DNA of 43,161 bases from Candidatus Palauibacter australiensis (GTDB lineage Bacteria; Gemmatimonadota; Gemmatimonadetes; Palauibacterales; Palauibacteraceae), in contig JAPPBA010000117.1 in assembly GCA_026705295.1 (NCBI GenBank), positions 1 to 43,161 of the forward strand, read 5' to 3'. A program made the position numbers and the translations under genes. Below the pieces are notes generated by a model. The model saw nothing but the letters and a program-made list of their open reading frames with translations, did not search any database and was not told where the DNA came from. Below are positions 8,833 to 17,534 of this stretch, piece by piece. Each line of letters begins with the position of its first letter. Position 1 is the first letter of the stretch.

Positions 8833-9999
8833 TTGAAGCACGTCGCCGTTCTCGGCGCCACGGGATCCGTTGGTGGGGGCACGCTCGACGTGATCCGCCG
8901 CCACCCAACGCGGTTTCGCGCCGCCGTCCTCACGGCGAACCGACGCTGGGAGGCGCTGGACGCGCTCGCGCTCGACCGGGACCCCGATTTCGTCGTGCTC
9001 GGGACTCCGCCGCCGGACGACTTCGCGCCGCGCTGGGCCGGAGAATGGCGGTTCGGCCCCGACGCGCTCGCGGAGGCCGCCGGATCCTCCGGGATCGACA
9101 TCGTGCTCAATGCGATCGTAGGGTTTGCCGGGCTCGACGCGACGCTGACGGCGCTCGGAGCGGGGAAGCGGCTGGCGCTCGCCAACAAGGAGTCGCTCGT
9201 AGCGGGAGGAGACCTCGTGATGCGGGCGCAGCGCCGCGGAGGCGGTGAACTCCTTCCCGTGGACAGCGAACACTCCGCGGTCCACCAGTGCCTGGCCGGG
9301 CGCCCCGTGTCGGAGGTCGCGCGGGTCACCCTCACGGCTTCTGGCGGTCCCTTCCGCGAGTGGCCGGCGCGGCGACTCGCCACCGTCACTCCGGCCGATG
9401 CCCTCCGTCACCCCACATGGTCGATGGGCGCCAAGATCACGATCGACTCCGCCACGCTGGCGAACAAGGCGCTCGAGGTCATCGAAGCACACGCGTTGTT
9501 CGGTCTCCCCTACGAGCGTATCGAGGTTGTCGTCCACCCCACGTCGATCGTCCACTCCGTCGTCGAGTTCAGGGACGGTTCCTCGCTTGCGCAGCTGGGC
9601 CGGCCCTCGATGGAGGTTCCGATCCTCTGGGCCCTCGGCTACCCCGACCGGCTGGACGACGCACGCCGGGAGACGGGGTTCGACCCCGTACGGGATGGTC
9701 CACTGGAGTTTGAACCGGTGCGGGAGGAGGATTTCCCGCTCTTCCGCGCGGGGGTCGCGGCGGGAGAGGCGGGAGGCGAGTTTCCGGTGGCCTTCAACGC
9801 GGCCAACGAGGTTGCGGTCGAGCGGTTCCTCTCCGGGGACGTCGGCTTCAGGGAACTCGCCGATGTCGTGCTTCGTACGCTGGAACGGTTCTCGTCGCGC
9901 GCCATCGAATCGGTGGAGGATGCGCGACGCGTCGACGCCCGCGCGCGCGCCATCGCCCGCGACCCACATGGGGAGTCCAAGTCGGGAGACGCTGAGTGA
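8833..9999 (+). CDS. dxr: 1-deoxy-D-xylulose-5-phosphate reductoisomerase
   Basis: Dxr converts deoxyxylulose phosphate to methylerythritol phosphate with NADPH, the committed step of the MEP isoprenoid pathway that feeds UppS. The 388-residue protein shows the NADPH-binding GATGSVG (residues 8-14), ANKESLV, DSEHSAVHQ with metal-binding acidic residues, GGPFREWP, HPTWSMGAKITIDSATLANK, and FNAANEVAV. The start is a TTG at 8833 with GGAGG at 8821-8825, seven bases upstream. No ATG fits, because the nucleotide-binding motif begins within eight residues. The stop overlaps the rseP start as GTGA. Confidence 0.96.
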   Translation: MKHVAVLGATGSVGGGTLDVIRRHPTRFRAAVLTANRRWEALDALALDRDPDFVVLGTPPPDDFAPRWAGEWRFGPDALAEAAGSSGIDIVLNAIVGFAGLDATLTALGAGKRLALANKESLVAGGDLVMRAQRRGGGELLPVDSEHSAVHQCLAGRPVSEVARVTLTASGGPFREWPARRLATVTPADALRHPTWSMGAKITIDSATLANKALEVIEAHALFGLPYERIEVVVHPTSIVHSVVEFRDGSSLAQLGRPSMEVPILWALGYPDRLDDARRETGFDPVRDGPLEFEPVREEDFPLFRAGVAAGEAGGEFPVAFNAANEVAVERFLSGDVGFRELADVVLRTLERFSSRAIESVEDARRVDARARAIARDPHGESKSGDAE

Positions 10000-11099
10000 T
10001 CGTAACGATTCTGGTAACCATCCTTGTCCTGGGCGTGCTCATTTTCGTGCACGAGCTGGGGCATTTCGCCGCTGCGAAGAGCGTTGGGATCGACGTGCCG
10101 CGGTTTTCGATCGGTCTGGGACCGAAGATGGTGGGATTCCGGCGCGGTGGAACGGAGTACGTCCTCTCATGGATCCCGCTCGGCGGCTACGTCAAGATGG
10201 CGGGGATGGCGGACGAGGAAGTGACATCGACGCTCGAGGGCGGAGGCGCGCCGGAAGAGACGGCACGGCGCAAAGCGGGCCCGGGGCCCGGAGATTTTGA
10301 CGGGAAGCCGCTCTGGGCCCGCGTTTTCGCCATCTCGGCCGGCGTCATCATGAACTGGTTGTTCGCGGTCGTTGCCTTCGCCGCGCTCGCGATGGGGCGT
10401 GGCGTGTTCGAGCCGCGGATCGTCGAGGTTGCGCCCGGATCGCCTGCGGCGGAGGCGGGACTTCGGAGCGACGATCTGATCCGGCGCGTGGATGGTGTCG
10501 CGGTGCACGACCCCGCCCAGGCGACTATGCGGATCGAGCGACGCGCGGGGGAATCCATCGAGATCGTCGTGGAGCGGGGCGGGGAGCGACTCACCTTCGT
10601 CGCGACGCCCGAGGCGGTCGAGCAATACTCGGATCTCACCGGAGAATCGAGGACGGTCGGGCGCGTCGGGATCTCGATCGGCGCCGACGGAGGTCGAGCC
10701 GGCCCGATCGCGGCGCTGGGGCGCGGGTGGTCGGACACAACCTACTGGGGCGGTGCGATCCTCCAGTTCCTCGGAGACCTCGTCACCGGGCGAAGTTCGG
10801 CGCGCGAGGTCGGCGGCCCCATCCTGATCGGGGAAATTTCCGGCCGCGCCGCGCGCGCGGGATTCTGGGAACTCCTGAGCTTCATGGCGATCATCAGCGT
10901 CAATCTGGCCATCTTCAATCTGTTGCCCATTCCCGTCCTCGACGGAGGACACCTGCTCTTCCTGGCCATCGAGGCGATCCGCGGCCGGGCGCTCAGCGTC
11001 CAGGCGCGCGTACGGTTCACGACGGTGGGCATGGTCTTCGTCCTCGCACTCATGGTGTGGGCCGTGGGGAACGACGTGCTGAGGGTGCTTCTCCGCTAG
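9996..11099 (+). CDS. rseP: Site-2 membrane metalloprotease RseP
   Basis: RseP cleaves transmembrane segments, classically of anti-sigma factors after a first periplasmic cut, and clears signal-peptide remnants. The 367-residue protein begins with a membrane helix containing the zinc motif HELGH (H19, E20, H23). It has a single PDZ domain (around IVEVAPGSPAAEAGLRSDDLIRRVDG). A C-terminal helix holds NLLPIPVLDGGH, whose LDG aspartate (D316) is the third zinc ligand. E. coli RseP has two PDZ domains, so one PDZ marks the shorter form common in other phyla. The GTG start at 9996 overlaps the dxr stop. Its partner anti-sigma factor is not in the window. Confidence 0.95.
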   Translation: MIVTILVTILVLGVLIFVHELGHFAAAKSVGIDVPRFSIGLGPKMVGFRRGGTEYVLSWIPLGGYVKMAGMADEEVTSTLEGGGAPEETARRKAGPGPGDFDGKPLWARVFAISAGVIMNWLFAVVAFAALAMGRGVFEPRIVEVAPGSPAAEAGLRSDDLIRRVDGVAVHDPAQATMRIERRAGESIEIVVERGGERLTFVATPEAVEQYSDLTGESRTVGRVGISIGADGGRAGPIAALGRGWSDTTYWGGAILQFLGDLVTGRSSAREVGGPILIGEISGRAARAGFWELLSFMAIISVNLAIFNLLPIPVLDGGHLLFLAIEAIRGRALSVQARVRFTTVGMVFVLALMVWAVGNDVLRVLLR

Positions 11100-11118
11100 G
11101 CCGCCCGCAGGGTCGAAG

Positions 11119-11949
11119 TCAGATCGGGAGGGACAATTGTTCGGTGCCGGCCCGGGCCCTCGCGAGCGCGGCCACGTCGTAGCGGGGGCTGGGTTCCTCC
11201 TGGACGGCGACGTCCAGTAGTCCATCGTATCCCGCCGGCGCCAGGCCCTCGGCGACCCTGTCCAGGGCGAGTTCCCGGTCGTTGCACTCCTGGCTCAGGT
11301 GGGCGAGCAGGATCCCGCCGAGTCCGGGGTGCGCGAGTTCGCGCGCGAACTCGGCCGCGTGGCGGTTGGAGAGGTGTCCGCGGCTGCCCCCGATCCGCTG
11401 CTTGACCCTCCAGGGATAGGAAGCAGCGCGGAGACGGTGTTCGTCGTGGTTCGCTTCCATGACGAGAAAGGCGCACTCCCGGAGCGCCACGCGGACAGGC
11501 GTCGTCGGTCTCCCGAGGTCCGTCGCGATCCCCACTCGCAGACCCGTGGGCCGGTGCAGGACCGTGACGGCGACGGGCTTCGCGGCATCGTGCGCGGTAG
11601 GGGCGGCCGCGATCGCGAGGTCGCCGATTTCGAGTCCCGTGAGCGGCAGGTCCGCGCATCGCTCCTGCCCGCGCAGGAGCGGGGCGCAGGCGCGTCGCGT
11701 CGGAGAATTCATCGCGAGTCGCCAGCCCCAGCGCCGCGCTCCGATGCCGATGCCCGCGGCGTGATCCCGGTGCTCGTGCGTGAGCACGACGAGGTCGATG
11801 GCTTCGGGCTCGACATCGAGTTTCGCGAGCCGGCGGGCGAGTTGAACCCCGGAGAACCCCGCATCGACGAGCACACGGGCGCGGTCGCCCTCGACGAGAA
11901 ACGCGTTGCCGCGGCTGCCCGACCCCAGCGACGCGACGGTCAGGCTCAC
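11119..11949 (-). CDS. WalJ/YycJ-like metallo-beta-lactamase-fold hydrolase
   Basis: The 276-residue protein carries the metallo-beta-lactamase zinc motif THEHRDH (H58, H60, D62, H63), preceded by SLGSGSRGNAFLVEG. Further features are a later EANHDEH, SNRHAAEF, and LLAHLSQECNDRELA, which together resemble the YycJ/WalJ group rather than RNase J, glyoxalase or antibiotic-hydrolysing enzymes. WalJ-type proteins have been linked to DNA exonuclease activity and cell-wall control in Firmicutes, but the role here is inferred only from the family. The start is GTG 11949, overlapping the stop of the preceding minus-strand gene as GTGA. The gene converges on rseP with a gap of 19 bases and no visible terminator. 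Confidence 0.85.
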   Translation of the reverse strand: MSLTVASLGSGSRGNAFLVEGDRARVLVDAGFSGVQLARRLAKLDVEPEAIDLVVLTHEHRDHAAGIGIGARRWGWRLAMNSPTRRACAPLLRGQERCADLPLTGLEIGDLAIAAAPTAHDAAKPVAVTVLHRPTGLRVGIATDLGRPTTPVRVALRECAFLVMEANHDEHRLRAASYPWRVKQRIGGSRGHLSNRHAAEFARELAHPGLGGILLAHLSQECNDRELALDRVAEGLAPAGYDGLLDVAVQEEPSPRYDVAALARARAGTEQLSLPI

Positions 11950-13142
11950 GAGCCGCGGGCCTCGTCCCAGACGTCGCCCAGCCAGTCGCGGAACTCCGCG
12001 GTCCCCTTGACGCCCCGGCGCTCGACGACGCGGACGGCGGTGGAGAGGAAATCGCCGCGACGGTGCGGCTCCGGGCTCCGGCCCCCTCCCCATGAGAAGG
12101 GCTCCACCCACTGAGGTGGCGGCTCGGCGCCGAACAGGCTGGAGCCGGCGCCGACGACCGTGCCGGTCTCGATCCGGGTGCCGACGCCGGTCTTCACGTG
12201 ATCGCCGAGCAGGCAGCCGAACTTGAGGAGTCCGGTGTCCCGCCGCGCGCCGGGCGGCCCCACCCGAATCGAGCCATAGGTATGTTTGAGATCGCTGGTC
12301 ACCGTGGCCGCGCCGAGGTTGACCCAGCGGCCGAGATAGGCATGCCCGAGAAACCCGTCGTGCGCCTTGTTCGAATAGCCCAGCGTCGTGACGCCGTCGA
12401 CCTCGCCGCGCACCAGGGAGCGGGGTCCCCCCGAAAAGCGTGAGATGTGGCCGCCGAGGAGTTGCGATCCGGCACCCGCGTGGAGAGGCCCGCCGAGGCG
12501 GGTGCCGGCGCGGACCTGGACTTCGGCACCGAGTTCAATCGGGCCTTCGCGCGCATCGAAGAGCACGCCGGGTTCCACGCGCGCTCCCTCACCCAAGCGG
12601 ATGGGGGCGTCGCCGAGGCGCCAGCATCCGTCCGGCAGCTCCGTCGCCTCCGGGCCCGGCCCGGCCGCCAGGTCCGCGGCCAGCCGTTCGGTTCCGGCGG
12701 ACACGAGGTCCCACGAGTGTCGGAGCCAGGCGCCGGGTACGTTGCGGTCGGGCAGCCCGGGCCGGGGGTGGGGCTGGGCGAACCAGTCTGCCCGCGGCGG
12801 CTCGGCGTCGGCGCCCAGGCGGATGCCCGCCAGCCGGTCGGCGACCCACAGGTTGGCGGGCGCGTCGGTCCACGCCGCGTCGAGAGACGGAACCGCGCGG
12901 GCGTTCCATACGGTACAGGGCGTGGCCAGCCCGTCCGCATCCAGGCAGCGCGGCGCTCCGGGCTCCGCGTACCGGCGCAGCCACGGGCGGGTCACGTGAC
13001 CGGCCAGGCGCGTCCGCGCGACCCGTTCCAGCCGCTCGCGCAACGTCCAGCGGCCGAAGACGAGTTCGCCGCACGGCCGGGTGAGCGCAAAAGGGGCCCA
13101 GCCGTCCGCCCGCTCATCGTCGAACATGACCAGCGTCGTCAA
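11946..13142 (-). CDS. Putative sugar nucleotidyltransferase with left-handed beta-helix domain (GlmU-like)
   Basis: The 398-residue protein has an N-terminal segment typical of a GlmU-like family (MFDDERADGWAPFALTRPCGEL) and a C-terminal hexapeptide-repeat region (about residues 180-340). Recognisable blocks there are IRLGEGARVEPGVLFDA, GAEVQVRAGTRLGG, GHAYLGRWVNLGAATVTSD and HVKTGVGTRIETGTVVGAG. It lacks the canonical GGxGTRM pyrophosphorylase loop at the N-terminus, so uridylyl transfer is not certain. An acyl- or acetyltransferase-like role for the helix domain is possible. The start is taken as TTG 13142, which overlaps the stop of the upstream mannose-1-phosphate guanylyltransferase gene as TTGA. 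The following walJ-like gene overlaps as GTGA. The exact substrate is unknown. Confidence 0.82.
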   Translation of the reverse strand: MTTLVMFDDERADGWAPFALTRPCGELVFGRWTLRERLERVARTRLAGHVTRPWLRRYAEPGAPRCLDADGLATPCTVWNARAVPSLDAAWTDAPANLWVADRLAGIRLGADAEPPRADWFAQPHPRPGLPDRNVPGAWLRHSWDLVSAGTERLAADLAAGPGPEATELPDGCWRLGDAPIRLGEGARVEPGVLFDAREGPIELGAEVQVRAGTRLGGPLHAGAGSQLLGGHISRFSGGPRSLVRGEVDGVTTLGYSNKAHDGFLGHAYLGRWVNLGAATVTSDLKHTYGSIRVGPPGARRDTGLLKFGCLLGDHVKTGVGTRIETGTVVGAGSSLFGAEPPPQWVEPFSWGGGRSPEPHRRGDFLSTAVRVVERRGVKGTAEFRDWLGDVWDEARGS

Positions 13143-14185
13143 CGCCGCGCTTCGGACGAAGGGGAATCCGGATCGATCCGTCCCAGACGAGCGTCGAGTC
13201 CCGCGGCCTCCTCGCGCGGCATCACGAGGAGTTCGCCGTTCGCCTCCACGATGACGAGACCCGACACTCCGATGACGGTGGCTCGGCAGGACTCGGTCCA
13301 CACGACGTTGTCCGCTGCGTCGATGAGACGACTGGAGCCGACCGAGGCGTTCCCCGCATCGTCCACCTCCCGGGAGCGCAGGAGCGCGCTCCACACGCCG
13401 AGGTCGTCCCAGGCGAAGCGGGCCTCGACGACCGCCACGCGCTCGGCTCGCTCCATCACGCAGACGTCGATCGCGACCGGCTCGGCACGCGCGAAGAAAC
13501 CCTCCGTATCGCCGCGCTCGAGCGCCGGCCACGCGCCCGCCAGTTCGCGCGCGCGGCGCCGGGCAACCTCCAGCAGGTCGGCGGCCCGCCAAACGAAGAT
13601 GCCGGAGTTCCACAGGAAGCGTCCCGACTTCAGGTATTCCCGGGCCGTGGCGGGGTCCGGCTTCTCCACGAAGCGCCGCACCTCCCGTGCGCCGGACGCG
13701 GTCTCCCGCCCGGTCTCCAGGTACCCGAACCCGGTCTCCGGGCGGTCCGGCCGCACGCCGACGCAGCACAGGTATCCGGCCCGGGCCGCGTGGAGGGCGG
13801 GCCGGAGCGTCTCGGCGAGCGCTTCCGGGGGCTCGATGCGGTGGTCCGCGTGCATGGAGATCAGCAGGGCGCCCGGTTGTATCCGCTCGATTTCGGCGGC
13901 GGCCCAGACGAGGGCTGGCCCGGTTCCCCGCGCCTTCGGTTCGACGAGCGCAGCGACGCCCGCCGCGTCCAAGTTCGGGCGCATGAGTTTCACGAGGCGT
14001 TCGGCCGCGACGACGCGGACGCGTGGAGCGCCCACCAGCGCGACGGCACGGGCGAGCGTGTCGTCGATGAGCGGTTCGGGGCCGGCGAGGGGCAGGAGCT
14101 GCTTTGGACGGGCCGGGGTCGACGCGGGCCAGAACCGGCGGCCGAGCCCGCCCGCGAGGACCGCGCAGTACGCCTCGAGGTGCAC
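13139..14185 (-). CDS. manC: Mannose-1-phosphate guanylyltransferase
   Basis: The enzyme makes GDP-mannose from mannose-1-phosphate and GTP for surface glycans. The 348-residue protein opens with the nucleotidyltransferase loop AGGLGRRFWPAS and PKQLLPLAG. It continues with MHADHRI (metal-binding aspartate), TGFGYLE, RRFVEKPD and the family-specific FLWNSGIFVW. Only the guanylyltransferase part is present; the cupin-type phosphomannose isomerase half found in bifunctional ManC/AlgA proteins is missing. GTG 14185 is chosen because AGGREGS-like Shine-Dalgarno sequence (AGGGAGG on the minus strand, about 14195-14201) precedes it at a suitable distance and the catalytic loop starts ten residues in. 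It is the first gene of a three-gene minus-strand operon. Confidence 0.9.
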   Translation of the reverse strand: MHLEAYCAVLAGGLGRRFWPASTPARPKQLLPLAGPEPLIDDTLARAVALVGAPRVRVVAAERLVKLMRPNLDAAGVAALVEPKARGTGPALVWAAAEIERIQPGALLISMHADHRIEPPEALAETLRPALHAARAGYLCCVGVRPDRPETGFGYLETGRETASGAREVRRFVEKPDPATAREYLKSGRFLWNSGIFVWRAADLLEVARRRARELAGAWPALERGDTEGFFARAEPVAIDVCVMERAERVAVVEARFAWDDLGVWSALLRSREVDDAGNASVGSSRLIDAADNVVWTESCRATVIGVSGLVIVEANGELLVMPREEAAGLDARLGRIDPDSPSSEARR

Positions 14186-14379
14186 CGACAGAGCCTCCCT
14201 CCCGTCCTCCGAACCGCCCTTCGCGTGCGCCGGGATCGTCCCGCCGCGGGCCGGCCGCGACGCGGCCAAGCTACGGGCGCCGCAGGTGCCGCGCCACGTT
14301 GCCGACCGGGCCCGCCAATCCTGCTTCGTCTGCGCGTTTTTTCTTGCCCGAGTCCCGACCGGGCGACAGTTTTCGCGCC
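14186..14379. promoter_or_regulatory. Divergent intergenic region between manC and a lipoprotein gene
   Basis: These 194 bases separate genes transcribed away from each other, so both promoters should be here. On the plus strand a T6 run (about 14337-14342) is followed by TTGCCC (14344-14349) and a GCCCG/CGGGC inverted repeat (14346-14350 with 14360-14364) just before the lipoprotein ATG. No convincing -10 was found for either direction. Confidence 0.35.
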
Positions 14380-14952
14380 ATGCTCCCCCGATACCGAACC
14401 TGCCCGTCCGTCCGGCTCGGAGCGCTGATCCTCGCGCTCGCGGCGACGGCTTGCGACGATCCGTTCGATGCCTTCCTCGGCGATGTCCCACTCACGCCGA
14501 CGGAAGTTACGCTGTATGACTACGTGACGGGTCGCCTCGAAGATCCCCCGGCGTTCGACATCGTACTCGCGATTCCGGCCCGCGTGGACCAGACGCTGAA
14601 CTGGGATTTCCTCTTTCGGATCCAGGCCGGGACGCCGGAACTCGTCCCCTTCTCGGCGGTTGCGGACAGCGTCACGGACGCGGGGCTCCAGATCACCGGC
14701 GAACGCTTCGACGCCGTGCTCGAAGCTCCGGAGGAGGGCTATACCCTGAACGCACCCATCGCGGTGCAGCCGGGGGACGTGCTCATCGCCCGCAGTCGAG
14801 TCGATCCGAACAACTTTCTCGCCTGCAGCCGCTACGCGAAGCTGCAGGTTCTCTCCATCGACCCCGATGCGGGCACGATCGTCTTCCGCCACCTGGTGAA
14901 CCCGAACTGCGGAGACATCGTCCTCGAACCGGGCACGCACGGTTCGCTGTGA
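14380..14952 (+). CDS. Small predicted lipoprotein of unknown function
   Basis: The 190-residue protein starts with a signal peptide (LGALILALAATAC) whose cysteine at residue 25 is the probable lipidation site. The lipobox is imperfect, with Ala at -3. The mature part begins CDDPFDAFLGDVP and lacks any known catalytic motif. It has a TPTEVTLYDYVTGRLEDPP segment and a domain with two further cysteines near the end (LACSRY and NPNCGD) that could form a disulfide. The N-terminus was set at ATG 14380, since longer in-frame versions would place arginine/proline-rich sequence before the signal peptide. It lies alone between manC (divergent) and serS. I do not recognise a family; lineage-specific outer-membrane lipoprotein is the safest description. 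Confidence 0.75.
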   Translation: MLPRYRTCPSVRLGALILALAATACDDPFDAFLGDVPLTPTEVTLYDYVTGRLEDPPAFDIVLAIPARVDQTLNWDFLFRIQAGTPELVPFSAVADSVTDAGLQITGERFDAVLEAPEEGYTLNAPIAVQPGDVLIARSRVDPNNFLACSRYAKLQVLSIDPDAGTIVFRHLVNPNCGDIVLEPGTHGSL

Positions 14953-14985
14953 CGCCCTGTCCGGCCGATCCCGCCCCCCAGCGAG

Positions 14986-16308
14986 ATGCTTGACCTCAGA
15001 ACCCTCCGCGACGATCCCGAACGCGTCCGCGATGCCATGCGGAGACGCGGCGACGAGCACGCCGCGGGACTCGTGGAGGAGACGCTGCGGGCGGATGAGG
15101 TCCGCCGCCGCCTGATCCGGGAGGTGGAAGTCCTCAAGGCCGAGCGGAACACGGCGTCGAAGGCGATCGGCGCGGCGAAGGGCAGGGGAGAGGACGCATC
15201 GGCGGAGATCGAGGCCATGCGCCGCGTGGCCGCGCGGATCCGGGCCCTCGACGCGGACCTCGCCCGGACCGAGGCGGAAATGCGTGATTGGCTCCTGCAG
15301 ATCCCGAATATCCCGGACCCCCGCGTCCCGCCCGGCGAGGAAGGGGAAGGGCCGACGGTCGCGGAGTGGGGCGCCCCGCGGAAGGGCGAAGTACCGCCGC
15401 ACTGGGTGCTCGGTGCAACGCACGGCCATACGGACCCCGCCGCCGGCGCGCTGCCGGGGGGACGGACGCCGTCGCTGGATATCGAGCGCGGGGCGAAGAT
15501 CGCGGGCTCCGGTTTTCCGCTCCTGGTCGGGGGCGGCGCCCGCCTCAGCCGCGCGCTCATTCAGTTCATGCTCGACCTCCACGTCCGCGAGCACGGATAC
15601 CTCGAGATCCTGCCTCCCCTCGTCGTCTCGCGGGATTCGATGACGGGGACCGGTCACATCCCCAAGTTCGAGGACGACGCCTACCGGACGGATCCCGACG
15701 ACCTCTTCCTCGTGCCCACGGCCGAGGTGCCCCTCACGAATATGCACCGGGGAGAGATCCTGTCCGCGGACGACCTTCCCCTGGCGTACGTCGCGCACAC
15801 GCCCTGCTTCCGGCGGGAGGCCGGCGCCGCGGGCCGCGACACGCGAGGGCTCCTGCGGGTGCACCAGTTCGACAAGGTGGAGATCGTCCGCATCTGCCGG
15901 CCCGAAGAATCGGAGGCGCAACTGGAGCTCCTGACCCGCCACGCGGAGCGGGTGCTCGAGCTTCTTGAAGTCCCCTACCGCCGGGTTCTGCTCCCGCTGG
16001 GAGATCTCGGATTCGCGAACGCGATCACGTACGACCTGGAGATCTGGGCTCCGGGCGTCGAGGCATGGCTCGAGGTGTCCAGCTGTTCTTCGTACGGGGA
16101 CTTCCAGGCGCGGCGCTCCGATATCCGCTTCCGGCCCGAGGGCGGAGGACGCCCCCTGCACGTGCACACGCTCAACGGCTCGGCGCTGGCTCTCGCCCGG
16201 CTCATCGTGGTGTTGCTCGAGACGGGCTTCCGCGAGGGTGAGGGGATCCTGCTCCCGGAGATTCTCCACCCCTATCTCGGGTTCGAGCGGCTCGAGCTCT
16301 GCCGGTGA
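14986..16308 (+). CDS. serS: Serine--tRNA ligase
   Basis: SerRS charges tRNA-Ser and tRNA-Sec with serine. The 440-residue protein has the N-terminal helical arm that reads the tRNA variable loop (MLDLRTLRDDPERV, then a long charged coiled coil to about residue 105). The class II catalytic core follows, with TAEVPLTN (serine binding), motif 2 as CFRREAGAAGRDTRGLLR, HQFDKVEIV, EVSSCSSYGDFQARR and motif 3 as LNGSALALARLIVVLLE. Length is normal. The ATG at 14986 begins the conserved MLDL sequence directly. The stop overlaps the next start as GTGA, coupling it to the kinase gene. Confidence 0.97.
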   Translation: MLDLRTLRDDPERVRDAMRRRGDEHAAGLVEETLRADEVRRRLIREVEVLKAERNTASKAIGAAKGRGEDASAEIEAMRRVAARIRALDADLARTEAEMRDWLLQIPNIPDPRVPPGEEGEGPTVAEWGAPRKGEVPPHWVLGATHGHTDPAAGALPGGRTPSLDIERGAKIAGSGFPLLVGGGARLSRALIQFMLDLHVREHGYLEILPPLVVSRDSMTGTGHIPKFEDDAYRTDPDDLFLVPTAEVPLTNMHRGEILSADDLPLAYVAHTPCFRREAGAAGRDTRGLLRVHQFDKVEIVRICRPEESEAQLELLTRHAERVLELLEVPYRRVLLPLGDLGFANAITYDLEIWAPGVEAWLEVSSCSSYGDFQARRSDIRFRPEGGGRPLHVHTLNGSALALARLIVVLLETGFREGEGILLPEILHPYLGFERLELCR

Positions 16309-17534
16309 TCCGGCTCTGGAACCGGCGCGGCGGCGCGCTTCTGCTTGCGATTCTGTCCACGAGCGTCCTCGTCTGGTCCGCCATCTTCTCGCGTCAACAG
16401 GCGGAGGAACGCCGGCTCGACGCCGCGGTCCTCGGGCAGTTGACGGCGATCAGCATCGCGGCCGCGTCGGGCAACCTCACGGTCGAGGAACAGAACGAAC
16501 TCTGGAACCAGGCCTCGCAGCAGGTGGGCGCCCAGGTCCGGCGTCTCCGCATCCCCATCGTGATCACCGACACGCTGGGCAACCCGAGCAGTTCCGCGCA
16601 CCTGCCCGATGACTTCCCGCTCGACCCGACCGGCGAACCGGACGACCAGGCGCTACGCGAATTCGTGGCGGAACTCGACGCCCTGCGGCCGCCCTTCGAG
16701 GCGCCCGGCCTCCAGGTCCACTTCGGCGACCCCGAGTTCACGAGCAGTCTTCGCCTGGTCCCGTGGCTGCAGGCGGCGTCGCTCCTCGTCATCCTCGGCA
16801 GTGGCGGCTGGCTCCTCTTCCTCTCCTTCCGGAGCGAGCGGGAGCGTATCTGGTCTGCCATGGCCAGGGAATCGGCGCACCAGATGGGGACCCCGCTGAG
16901 TTCGCTCGTCGGCTGGCTGGAGGTGCTCGAAGACCGGCCGCGCCCCCGGGGATCGGAGGTCGGGCAACCGGACCTCATCGACGAGATGGCGGCGGATGTG
17001 ACGCGCCTGCAGAAGGTGTCGCGCCGCTTCGAACTCATCGGCCACAAGCCCAAGCTCGAGCCCATGTCCGTGCGCGCCACCGCCATCCAGCTTCGACAGT
17101 ACTTCGAGGCGCGCCTCCCCACGCTCTCCCGCACCGGCAAGATCGAAATCGCGGTGGAGATGGAGCCCGAGTCGCCGGACGTGCTGGGCAACCCGACGCT
17201 CCTGGAGTGGGCGTTCGAGAACCTGATCAGGAACGCGATCGACGCGCTGGCCCCCGATGGCGGCCGGATCGTGATCTCCCACCTCGGCCCGAGCGGCAAG
17301 CGGTCCGTGTTCCGGGTGCTGGACACCGGGCCGGGGATCCCCCCCGCGCTCCGGGACAAGATCTTCAACATCGGCGTCACGACGAAGAAGCACGGCTGGG
17401 GCGTCGGCCTGTCTCTCGCGCGGCGCATCATCGAAGACATGCACGATGGCTCGATCCGCCTCGAGGACACGGGGCGGGGCGCGAGCTTCCGCATCGAACT
17501 CCCGCGTCACCGGCCCGGGAAACGGGGGACGTGA
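16305..17534 (+). CDS. Membrane sensor histidine kinase (orphan)
   Basis: The 409-residue protein has two membrane helices (about 10-28 and 150-175) flanking a periplasmic sensor of roughly 120 residues with no recognisable fold. The H-box is atypical, ESAHQMGTPLSSLVGWLE, with H192 as the likely phosphorylated residue. The ATPase domain is complete: N-box ENLIRNAIDA (305-314), G1 DTGPGIP (340-346), and GWGVGLSLARRI (364-375) as G2. There is no HAMP or PAS domain visible. No response regulator gene is adjacent, so its partner must be elsewhere. It starts with GTG 16305 overlapping the serS stop, and its stop overlaps the pcrA start. Kinases with an AHQxGTPLSSL box are known from Bacteroidetes-related groups. 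Confidence 0.88.
   Translation: MIRLWNRRGGALLLAILSTSVLVWSAIFSRQQAEERRLDAAVLGQLTAISIAAASGNLTVEEQNELWNQASQQVGAQVRRLRIPIVITDTLGNPSSSAHLPDDFPLDPTGEPDDQALREFVAELDALRPPFEAPGLQVHFGDPEFTSSLRLVPWLQAASLLVILGSGGWLLFLSFRSERERIWSAMARESAHQMGTPLSSLVGWLEVLEDRPRPRGSEVGQPDLIDEMAADVTRLQKVSRRFELIGHKPKLEPMSVRATAIQLRQYFEARLPTLSRTGKIEIAVEMEPESPDVLGNPTLLEWAFENLIRNAIDALAPDGGRIVISHLGPSGKRSVFRVLDTGPGIPPALRDKIFNIGVTTKKHGWGVGLSLARRIIEDMHDGSIRLEDTGRGASFRIELPRHRPGKRGT

Noticed and set aside
14337-14342. T6 run before the lipoprotein gene as an intrinsic terminator
   Set aside because: No stable stem lies directly upstream on the plus strand, and on the minus strand the hairpin would be followed by As rather than Ts.
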